From Bog-473 sp963777485 (GTDB taxonomy: Bacteria > Actinomycetota > Acidimicrobiia > Acidimicrobiales > RAAP-2), in NCBI GenBank assembly GCA_963777485.1, contig CAVZQP010000004.1, forward strand, positions 186,001 to 250,000: 64,000 nt of DNA. Reading direction: 5' to 3'. The translations under genes and the position numbers were made by a program. Shown here piece after piece: positions 35,301 through 41,378 of this stretch. Numbering within the stretch: position 1 is the stretch's first letter; every line of letters begins with the position of its first letter. The notes beneath the pieces are model-generated. The model did no database searches. It saw only the letters and a program-made list of their open reading frames with translations, and was not told where the DNA came from.

Positions 35301-35515
35301 CGGCCGCAGACGACCAGGATCCCAGGTCCCTGCCAATCCTCGAGGCGGCGTGTGATGTCCCGGCACACCGCAGACGACGAGGCCGACGGCTCGGGCGGGA
35401 GCAGCAGGTCGCCGATGACTTCGACGCGCCGGCCCAAGGCGACATCGATGCGGCAAACCTCACCCTCGCGCTGTGATCCGGTGCTGGCCGCAGCGGTGTC
35501 GACGTCGCCGTTCAT
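32390..35515 (-). CDS. MprF-like lysyl-phosphatidylglycerol synthase domain protein fused to a degenerate metallophosphoesterase
   Basis: A 1041-residue membrane protein. Residues 665-1005 match the MprF aminoacyl-phospholipid synthase domain (DUF2156): GTLDYFALRDDKQWFF, RDSLVAYAVFGGVCLVSPDPIGP, EGGKMKGLRQAVNRVARYG, GLSLNFAAM and NAKYEPHWLPRY. Residues 450-655 form about six to seven transmembrane helices. The N-terminal 400 residues look like an actinobacterial membrane metallophosphoesterase split by a helical hairpin (205-223, 251-272), but the metal motifs are lost: GDLLL for DxHL, CGRLV for GDL, APRTRD for GNHD, GGAVAAEL for GHTHxPEL. Expected activity is transfer of an amino acid from tRNA to a phospholipid; the amino acid is unknown. 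The ATG has a weak CACGAT box nine bases upstream. Confidence 0.8.
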   Translation of the reverse strand: MNGDVDTAAASTGSQREGEVCRIDVALGRRVEVIGDLLLPPEPSASSSAVCRDITRRLEDWQGPGILVVCGRLVAEGCPEGSALQALDNHPGLTGALAAFAARPDSSVLVVMAPRTRDRDLVGALTRCGVRVVDGVDLHCETGSGPRTVLVRAGSMRPEASPIDAPPRGDRPWLAGIERLDDPLDSRRFVTSRLLYRRLRRYLWAPPLVLAAIALLLRIDWIVDGLGHLFRSPRQQDALQRAYNATWFSRFLVTVVIAVALLAILAVVVAITSRGIWRALGGEGLPAPWARERSAAGPIAHAQLEIDGQDALDMTRLAVENGAAGVIAGGAVAAELTHLDVGFFACPGATSEVVHEHRGRLGLPPTFLHHRQESTIEIETGAELHVRLILATADLPMATMGERLVTADSVIKGRTKAAEVHAELVAGWPAGASWPPAPEIAADRVRVRRIRRLAAVSLFVAGAIDLLSAVTAPLRTHLHLIVQYLPVALVQAAGALVAIAGIGMIMLSRGILRGQRRSWLVAVLLLTASLALHLVHAADVVTLLVCAVVLVLLVVQRDLFRAVSEPATLVGAFAILAIGGLLATLGGFIGVEVAGNVHHHPLPGWPRVMLGSAERLVGVQWVKFPHTIDRFASRSLLAVGITLIVVALYLLTRPVVDRSLSSGRAAVGRRAAEVRARDIVRRHGTGTLDYFALRDDKQWFFHRDSLVAYAVFGGVCLVSPDPIGPFSERAHVWDAFRRYVDRHGWGLGVMGAGEEWLPTYQASGMRFVYIGDEAVVDPRTFSLEGGKMKGLRQAVNRVARYGYTVRFLDPAHLDPRDAARMAELMAKSRRGDQERGFSMMLGRLFDPRDADLLLTLVQGPDGEPVAMCQFVPSPAIGGYSLDLMRRDPGEHPNGLLDFALCSTIAHLKERGMSGLSLNFAAMRSVLEGDSGDGVTQRVERWAIRRLSGVLQIETLWQFNAKYEPHWLPRYIVFDSAEQFVPVTVQIMRAESLTEVPVIGRLLTTGMAKRAGPAVPEEIVAAMGTENGAAATREAEATGPRA

Positions 35516-35524
35516 GCGTGGTCC

Positions 35525-35530
35525 ATCGTG
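35525..35530 (-). promoter_or_regulatory. Weak -10-like CACGAT before the MprF-like gene
   Basis: CACGAT on the minus strand lies nine bases before the ATG at 35515. The first base departs from TANNNT, but spacing matches the other leaderless promoters. Confidence 0.25.
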
Positions 35531-35594
35531 TCACTTCTCGGCAAGTCCAACCCTCCTCATAAAGGGTGAATCCGTCCGCCGGGAGGAGGAGCTC

Positions 35595-36116
35595 ATGCCG
35601 TTAAGCTGGGCTTTCGTGCCCGGCCCCCGTCCAGACGCCAGACGGACGAACTGGGCGTGGCGCGAAGGCCCCGTCGCTGGCCCAGCCGTCGTCTTCGACA
35701 TCGACGGTGTGCTGTCCGATGCCGCCGGGCGCCAGCACTTCCTCGAGCGGGGCCGGCGGGACTGGACCGCCTTCTTCGAGGCCTGCGGCGACGACAAGGT
35801 GATCGAAGAGATCGCCCGCCTCCTCGAGCTCCTGGATGCCTCGCTGCACGTGGTCCTCCTCACCGGCCGCCCGCTGCGGGTACAGCCCCAGACCATCGCC
35901 TGGCTCAAGCGCTACGGCCTCCGTTGGGACCTGCTGGTGATGCGCGCGCAGGGCGACTACGCGCACGTCACCGGGTTCAAGCAGGCGGTCGTCGAAGAGC
36001 TGCGCGAGTTCGGCTTCGACCTGCGGCTCGCCTTCGAGGACGACCCGTCGAACCATGCGATGTACGTCGCGGCGGGAGTCCCGTGCGTGTACATCCACTC
36101 TGGCTACTACGAATAG
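35595..36116 (+). CDS. HAD-superfamily phosphatase
   Basis: A 173-residue HAD hydrolase. Motif I is AVVFDIDGVLSD with the nucleophile D35 and acid D37; motif II is VVLLTGRP; a Lys follows in VTGFKQAVVEEL; motif IV is LAFEDDPSNHAMYVAAGV. The cap is small, so it resembles polynucleotide-kinase-phosphatase-like or nucleotide phosphatases; the substrate is unknown. The ATG is fixed by GGAGGAGG six bases upstream. The gene is divergent from the MprF-like gene (79-base gap), and its last ten bases overlap the end of lnt on the other strand. Confidence 0.82.
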   Translation: MPLSWAFVPGPRPDARRTNWAWREGPVAGPAVVFDIDGVLSDAAGRQHFLERGRRDWTAFFEACGDDKVIEEIARLLELLDASLHVVLLTGRPLRVQPQTIAWLKRYGLRWDLLVMRAQGDYAHVTGFKQAVVEELREFGFDLRLAFEDDPSNHAMYVAAGVPCVYIHSGYYE

Positions 36117-37594
36117 CGGAGCTGACGGACCCACCCGAAGACGAGGGCGAGCGCGGAGAGGATCAACACGGGGAGGTCGCCCCAGTGGTCGTACGGTGTC
36201 ATGCCCCGGCGCAGCGCCACCGTGGCGAAGAGCTCCTGACGCTTCCCGAGGTCGCTCCGCTCGACGACGACGCCGCGCTGGGTCACGACGGCGCTGAAGC
36301 CGGTCGGCGCAGCCTGCACGAGGTCACGCCCCGTCTCGATCGTCTGGACCACCGCAGCAGCGGTCTCCTGTGTCGGGACCTGCGAGGTGCTGTAGGACGA
36401 CGTGTTGGTCGGCACGGTGAGCAACTCTGCTCCGGCCCGCACCGATTCGTGGCTCCGGTCCGCGTAGAAGATCTCGAAGGAGACCAAGAGCCCGAGCGGG
36501 CCCGCCGGCGTGCGCATGAGGCCGGTCCCGTCACCGGGTACGGCGTCGGTCGGGACGCCCGAGAGATCGGCGAAGTGAGCGAAGAAGGAGCGGAACGGCA
36601 CGTATTCGCCGAACGGCACGCGGTGCACCTTCTCGAAGACGCCGACGATGTCCCCTCTCGGCCCCCAGGCCACGACTTCGTTGCGGAACGTCGTCGCGGA
36701 CGCCGGTTCCGTGACCCCCACCATGAGGGTCGTCCGCAGACTCCTGGCGAGGCGACTGAGCGTCGTTGCTTCAGATGACCCGGCCAACGGCCGGTCGAGG
36801 GCGACGACGTCCTCCGGCCACACCACGAGTCGGGGATGCGGGCGTGCCGCTGCTACGGCGTACATCGCCGAGAGCTGCGCGTCGTAGACCGTCGTGGGCG
36901 ACACCTGCTCTTTGCTCAACCCCCGCTGTCCTCCGCCCTGCACCAGCGCGACCCGGACCGTCCCCACCGGGGATCCACCGTCAGGGACCACGGCGCCGGC
37001 GACGGTCAGGGCCGCCAGTCCCACGGCGATCACCACGGCGCCGGCCACTGCCGGCGCAGCCGTCTGCGACCGACGCGCCCAGAGCCGGGTGGCGATGGTG
37101 GCGACGGCCACGCCACCCGCCCACACGGCCGCGGTGATGAGCAACGGGCCACCGAGACGCGCCAACTCGACGAGCGGGCCACCGGCCTGCCCGAGGAACA
37201 CGCCACCGAGCGGGAGCCCGCCGAACGGCCACGTCATGCGCAGCGCTTCGGCCAGCGTGCATGCGGCCACGAACGCCGGAGCGCGTCCGCGGACGGGCGG
37301 CGTGAGGGCGGCGGCCAGGGCAAAGAAGAGCGCTTCGACGAGGATCAGCACGACGGCGCCGTACCAGTTGAAGGCGCGGGACCAGAAGAGGCCGATGGCG
37401 TAACAGCCCAGCCCGGCGAGCCACCCGGACCAGACGCGGGTGCGCAGCGTCAGCCCGGCAAGGCGCCAGTACAGGACGCCCGCCCCGGCCAGCCCGAGGG
37501 GCCAGAATCCCCACGGCGGCAGGGAGATTGCGAGCAACACGCCGGCGGCCACCGACGGGAGGGCGACGCGGCCCCGGCGCACCGGCCAGTTCAC
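36107..37594 (-). CDS. lnt: Apolipoprotein N-acyltransferase homologue (Lnt) with Ser at the nucleophile position
   Basis: A 495-residue membrane protein with about six N-terminal helices (RVALPSVAAGVLLAISLPPWGFWPLGLAGAG onward, LPPWGFWPLG seen), a nitrilase-like domain and a C-terminal helix. Lnt acylates the N-terminal Cys of lipoproteins. The family's catalytic Glu and Lys are present (E261 in VVWPEDVV and K322 in FEKVHRVPFGEYVPF), but the nucleophile Cys, expected in an ICYE-type motif, is Ser372 in LLVSFEIFYAD. It may therefore be inactive, use Ser, or do something different. The GTG overlaps the hemY stop by four bases. Last gene of the ybjQ-hemE-hemH-hemY-lnt operon. Confidence 0.82.
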   Translation of the reverse strand: MNWPVRRGRVALPSVAAGVLLAISLPPWGFWPLGLAGAGVLYWRLAGLTLRTRVWSGWLAGLGCYAIGLFWSRAFNWYGAVVLILVEALFFALAAALTPPVRGRAPAFVAACTLAEALRMTWPFGGLPLGGVFLGQAGGPLVELARLGGPLLITAAVWAGGVAVATIATRLWARRSQTAAPAVAGAVVIAVGLAALTVAGAVVPDGGSPVGTVRVALVQGGGQRGLSKEQVSPTTVYDAQLSAMYAVAAARPHPRLVVWPEDVVALDRPLAGSSEATTLSRLARSLRTTLMVGVTEPASATTFRNEVVAWGPRGDIVGVFEKVHRVPFGEYVPFRSFFAHFADLSGVPTDAVPGDGTGLMRTPAGPLGLLVSFEIFYADRSHESVRAGAELLTVPTNTSSYSTSQVPTQETAAAVVQTIETGRDLVQAAPTGFSAVVTQRGVVVERSDLGKRQELFATVALRRGMTPYDHWGDLPVLILSALALVFGWVRQLRYS

Positions 37595-38994
37595 GACACG
37601 GCGCGTGCGGCCGCACGGCCGCTGGCGATGCAGGCGGGAATGCCGACGCCGCGATACGCCGACCCGGCCACGGCCAGGCCGCCGAGACGCGCGACCGCGG
37701 CCTCGACCCCGGCCGTCCGCAGCAGGTGATGGACCCGGTATTGCGGGAACGCCTGCGGGTGACGCACGACCGTCCATTCGGTCGGTTCCCCGGTCAGACC
37801 TGACAACGCGCCGAGCTCTTCCCATGCCCTCGCCGCACAGTCCGCGTCCGTCCACTCGTCGGCACGGGCATCGTCGATGCGACCCAGCGAGGTTCGTAAC
37901 AAGACCTCGCCCTCCCGGGCCAAGTGCGGCCACTTGCGGTCGAGGTAGGTGCAGGCGGTCACCGCCCACGGCTCGCGCCCTTTGGGCGCGCTGCGGCGCG
38001 GCACGAGGAAACCCGTGCCGAAGAGGTCGGCGGGAACACAATCGTCCGGGGCACGGAACGTCACGAGCGTGACCGAGGCGTAGTCGATGGATGCGAGGAG
38101 GGCGGCGGCCTCGTCGTCATGCGGTTGCAAGAGCCGCCCGGTGATCCGCGCGGGCAGCGCCAGCACGACGGCATCGGCCCGCATCTCGCGCCCGCTGGTC
38201 AGCGTCCACGAGTTCCCGTCCCGTTCCAGGCCGTTCACGGTGCTCAGAAGCTCCAGCCGCACGCCCCGGCGCTCGAGCGCGGCGGCGAGCGCCTGGACCA
38301 ACGTCTCCATGCCGCCGTCGATGGCCCAGAAGAGCGGCGGACCGTCGGGGTCCGGTTCTGGAATTTCCGCACGGAGTGCGCGCATGAGGCTGCCGCGGCG
38401 ATGCGCCGCCGCGAGGAGCGGCGGGAACACCGCCGCCACCGACATGTCGTCCACCGAACCCGCATGGATGCCGCCGATAAGAGGATCGGCCAGCTGGGTG
38501 ACGGCCCTTCGCCCGAGCTTGCGTGCGACGAGAGGTCCGACGGCGCGGTCGCCGATGGGGCCGCGCACGTCGGGCCGCGGGAGCAGAGCGTCTCGAGCGA
38601 GCGCCACGGAACCACCGATTCCGAGGATGCCGCTGCGGGCTGTCGGCCAGAACCTGGTCGGAATGCCCATCGCGTGCCCCTCGGGGAGCTGACGCAACCG
38701 TCCCCGGGACCAGACCGACGCGCCTCGGGCGGCGATGGGCACGAGTTTGTCCTCGAGTCCGACCTCCCGGCACAACCCGATGGCCTCGGGCCGCCGCCCG
38801 AGGAAGCCGTCGGCCCCCATGTCGACGACACGCCCCGCGAGATCGTCGCTGCGCAACGCGCCACCGAGTCGGTCCGATCCCTCGAGAACGACGATCTCCG
38901 GCGGGTCCGGCTGCGTCGCCGCAACGCCGCTGAGTTCCCAGGCCGCGGCCAACCCGCTGATGCCCCCCCCGACCACCACGACCCGCCTGGTCAT
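37591..38994 (-). CDS. hemY: Protoporphyrinogen / coproporphyrinogen III oxidase
   Basis: FAD-dependent oxidase of the HemY (CgoX) family, 467 residues. In monoderm bacteria this enzyme usually oxidises coproporphyrinogen III to coproporphyrin III. The FAD motif is VVVVGGGISGLAAAWEL, followed by VVLEGSDRLGGALRSDDLAGRVVDMGADGFL (LEGSDRLGGALRS seen); the C-terminal FAD-binding segment is LAVAGSAYRGVGIPACIASG. The ATG is one base after hemH stops; the 3' end overlaps lnt by four bases. Neighbouring hemE and hemH give it its haem context. Confidence 0.93.
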   Translation of the reverse strand: MTRRVVVVGGGISGLAAAWELSGVAATQPDPPEIVVLEGSDRLGGALRSDDLAGRVVDMGADGFLGRRPEAIGLCREVGLEDKLVPIAARGASVWSRGRLRQLPEGHAMGIPTRFWPTARSGILGIGGSVALARDALLPRPDVRGPIGDRAVGPLVARKLGRRAVTQLADPLIGGIHAGSVDDMSVAAVFPPLLAAAHRRGSLMRALRAEIPEPDPDGPPLFWAIDGGMETLVQALAAALERRGVRLELLSTVNGLERDGNSWTLTSGREMRADAVVLALPARITGRLLQPHDDEAAALLASIDYASVTLVTFRAPDDCVPADLFGTGFLVPRRSAPKGREPWAVTACTYLDRKWPHLAREGEVLLRTSLGRIDDARADEWTDADCAARAWEELGALSGLTGEPTEWTVVRHPQAFPQYRVHHLLRTAGVEAAVARLGGLAVAGSAYRGVGIPACIASGRAAARAVS

Positions 38995-38995
38995 G

Positions 38996-39892
38996 TCAGG
39001 GCGCTGCGGCCGTGATCAGATCGGCCAGGACCTCGATGAAGGCGGGGTCGTCGTTGAGCGACGCAGTGCGCACGTACTCGAGGCCGGATTCTGCCGCGAC
39101 GTGGGCAACCTCGACGTCGAGGTCGTAGAGCACCTCCAGATGGTCTGCGACGAACCCGATGGGACACACGACCACGGCGTCGGTGCTTCCGCCGGCACCC
39201 AGTCGTCTGACGACGTCGCGGACGTCGGGGCCCAGCCACGGCTCGGGGGTGCGTCCCGCGCTTTGCCAGGCCACGTCCCATTCGTCGAGGCCGGCGTTCC
39301 GCGCCACGAGCTCAGCTGATTCGGCCAGTTGCTCGGGGTACGTGTCGCCGGATTCGCGGATGCGCTCGGGGAGAGAATGCGCAGTGAAGATGACGTGCCG
39401 CTCACCTCCCGCGCTCTCGAGTGCGGTCGTGACACGAGAAGCCAAGAGGTCGATCAACCCGGTCTGCGCATACCACGCGCCGATCGCCACGAACGGCGTC
39501 GCGCCGAGTTCCTTGGCGGCGCGGTCGAGGTATTCCTGAGAGCCCATCGACGAGGCATGTGGCGTCAGGACGAGGCCGACCACTTCTCCATGGCCGGCTG
39601 CCGCAAGCTCGGCGGCGGCTTTTTCGATCAGCGGTTCGGCGTGCTTGGCGCCGAACGCGACGGCGTACCGTCCGGGCGCGCGGCGCTCGAGCGCCGCGCG
39701 CACCGCGGCAACTTGGTCCCGGGTGCGCTCCGCCAAGGGCGACACCCCGCCGATGGCCCGGTACCGTCCCTCCAGCTCCGCCAGCTGCGCGGCATCGGGC
39801 GGACGGCCCCGACGAATCCGGGTGTAGAAGGCGGCGATCTCGTCGGGGCTGGCCGGAGTGCCGTGGGCCATGATGAGGACGCCGGTGGTCAC
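38996..39892 (-). CDS. hemH: Ferrochelatase (coproporphyrin-type)
   Basis: Inserts Fe(II) into the porphyrin; in the coproporphyrin-dependent route of monoderms (CpfC) the product is coprohaem III. The 298-residue product has the catalytic His at residue 172 (FTAHSLPERI) and the catalytic Glu at residue 253 (GFVADHLEVLYDLD), matching B. subtilis His183 and Glu264. It is soluble and lacks the C-terminal Cys-rich [2Fe-2S] tail seen in some actinobacterial ferrochelatases. The GTG start overlaps the hemE stop (GTGA). The coprohaem decarboxylase gene expected for this route (chdC/hemQ) is not in the window. Confidence 0.92.
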   Translation of the reverse strand: MTTGVLIMAHGTPASPDEIAAFYTRIRRGRPPDAAQLAELEGRYRAIGGVSPLAERTRDQVAAVRAALERRAPGRYAVAFGAKHAEPLIEKAAAELAAAGHGEVVGLVLTPHASSMGSQEYLDRAAKELGATPFVAIGAWYAQTGLIDLLASRVTTALESAGGERHVIFTAHSLPERIRESGDTYPEQLAESAELVARNAGLDEWDVAWQSAGRTPEPWLGPDVRDVVRRLGAGGSTDAVVVCPIGFVADHLEVLYDLDVEVAHVAAESGLEYVRTASLNDDPAFIEVLADLITAAAP

Positions 39893-40947
39893 TTCCGCGC
39901 GGTCTCCCGGTGGACCTGCTCGACGACCGCCGCCAGGATGGCCGGATCGGTCTCAGGCAGCACCCCGTGGCCCAGGTTGAAGATGTGCCCGGTTCCCGTC
40001 CCGTTGTCGGCTCTCGTGAGGACTTCCCGCACCGCACGTTCGACCACCGACGATGGCGCCAGGCAACGCGCGGGGTCCAGGTTCCCCTGCACCGCGTGCG
40101 CGGCGCCGACTCGGCGACGCGCCTCGTCGAGGGGCACCCTCCAATCGACGCCGACGACGTCGCACCCGGCGCCTGCCATCTGGGCCAACAGTTCCCCGGT
40201 GCCGACGCCGAACAGGATGCTCGGGACATCGAGGTCCGCAATGCCCTCGAACACGGCGCGTGTAGCCGGCAGTGCAAATTGCTCGTACTCGTCTGGGGAG
40301 AGCGACCCGGCCCAGCTGTCGAAGAGCTGGACCGCCTGCGCGCCCGCCGCAACCTGTGCCCTGAGCGACGCCACGGCCATCGCCGCCAGGCGTTGCGTGA
40401 GGCTCTCCCAGAGGGCGGGCTCACTGTGCATCAGTGCCTTCACCCGGGCGAACGTGCGCGATGGGCCACCCTCGACCGCGTAGCTCGCGACCGTGAACGG
40501 CGCGCCGGCGAATCCGATCAACGCGACGCCGGTGCCGGCGAGCTCTTTGGCCACCAATCGTGCCGTTTCGGCGACGTACGGCGCGTCGACGTCGGGCTCG
40601 AAGGGGCGGAGGCGATCGAGATCCCTCGCACTTCGGAAAGGCATCGCCACCACCGGCCCGCGACCCTGTTCGACGTCGACGCCGAAGCCGATCGAGTGCA
40701 ACGGCACGACGATGTCGGAGAACAGGACGGCGGCATCGACGCCATAACGCCGCACCGGCTGGAGCGTGAGCTCGGCAGAGAGGGCGGCATCCTCGATGGC
40801 CGCCAGGATCGACCCCTCGCCCCGGGCGGCGCGGTATTCGGGGAGCGCTCGCCCGGCTTGCCGCATGAACCACACCGGCGTGCGGTCCACCGGCTGTCGT
40901 CGGCAGGCCCGCACCAGGTCGGGCACGGCGTCTGCCGTGAGATTCAC
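39889..40947 (-). CDS. hemE: Uroporphyrinogen decarboxylase
   Basis: Converts uroporphyrinogen III to coproporphyrinogen III, joining the products of the first hem cluster to this one. The 352-residue protein has PVWFMRQAGRALPEYR (substrate Arg residues), AAVLFSDIVVPLHSIGFGVDVEQGRGP (with the conserved Asp in FSDI), LIGFAGAPFTVASY, VQLFDSWAGSLSP and FNLGHGVLPET. GTG 40947 overlaps the ybjQ-like stop by four bases; its own stop overlaps the hemH start. Confidence 0.95.
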   Translation of the reverse strand: MNLTADAVPDLVRACRRQPVDRTPVWFMRQAGRALPEYRAARGEGSILAAIEDAALSAELTLQPVRRYGVDAAVLFSDIVVPLHSIGFGVDVEQGRGPVVAMPFRSARDLDRLRPFEPDVDAPYVAETARLVAKELAGTGVALIGFAGAPFTVASYAVEGGPSRTFARVKALMHSEPALWESLTQRLAAMAVASLRAQVAAGAQAVQLFDSWAGSLSPDEYEQFALPATRAVFEGIADLDVPSILFGVGTGELLAQMAGAGCDVVGVDWRVPLDEARRRVGAAHAVQGNLDPARCLAPSSVVERAVREVLTRADNGTGTGHIFNLGHGVLPETDPAILAAVVEQVHRETARK

Positions 40948-41267
40948 CCGAGCGGCTCTATGACGACCGCGGTCCCGTAGGCGCAGATCTCGGTCCAGTT
41001 GCCGCCCATCTCCGAGGTGTCGAACCGCATGGCCAATACCGCATTGCCGCCCCTGGCTTCTGCTTCCCCGATCATGCGGTTGGTCACGTCCTCGCGGCTC
41101 AGCTGCAGGTTCTTGGTCATCCCCTTGAGCTCGCCTCCGGCCAGCGACTTGAACGCTGCCCCGAACTGGGAGCCAACGTTCCGCGAGCGGACGGTGAGGC
41201 CGAACACCTCCCCGAGCACCGAAGTCACCTTGTAGCCGGGCACGTCGTTCATGGTCGAGATGAGCAT
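40944..41267 (-). CDS. YbjQ / UPF0145 family protein
   Basis: A 107-residue protein of the YbjQ family (heavy-metal-binding domain, DUF74), a homopentameric barrel of unknown function. It reads MLISTMNDVPGYKVTSVLGEVFGLTVRS, then REDVTNRMIGEAEARGGNAVLAMRFDTSE and a final beta strand EICAYGTAVVIEPL. ATG 41267 is chosen: GAAAGG lies six bases upstream and the family usually starts MLxSTxxxxPGY; ATG 41273 would overlap the ribosome site. Its position as first gene of the hemE-hemH-hemY-lnt operon is unusual for the family. Confidence 0.87.
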   Translation of the reverse strand: MLISTMNDVPGYKVTSVLGEVFGLTVRSRNVGSQFGAAFKSLAGGELKGMTKNLQLSREDVTNRMIGEAEARGGNAVLAMRFDTSEMGGNWTEICAYGTAVVIEPLG

Positions 41268-41289
41268 CGTCATCCTTTCGGTCCGGCTC

Positions 41290-41295
41290 ATCGTA
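41290..41295 (-). promoter_or_regulatory. -10 box TACGAT of the ybjQ-hemE operon
   Basis: TACGAT on the minus strand is 22 bases before the ATG at 41267, leaving a leader of about 15 bases that contains the GAAAGG ribosome site. It drives the operon of later haem genes. Confidence 0.5.
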
Positions 41296-41334
41296 GGCGT
41301 CACCATGGCGCCATCCCGGGCGTACGAGGGCGTC

Positions 41335-41365
41335 TAAACTGGACCGTTTCCCCGTGGGACCGGGG
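41335..41365 (+). promoter_or_regulatory. -10 box TAAACT and leader hairpin of the HelD-like gene
   Basis: TAAACT at 41335-41340 is a good -10 box 38 bases before the GTG. The leader then has CCCCG-TGGGAC-CGGGG (41350-41365), a short stem just before the ribosome site. The 19-base element described upstream of rifampicin-inducible actinobacterial helR genes is not recognisable. Confidence 0.4.
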
Positions 41366-41378
41366 CGAAAGGGGAGAG

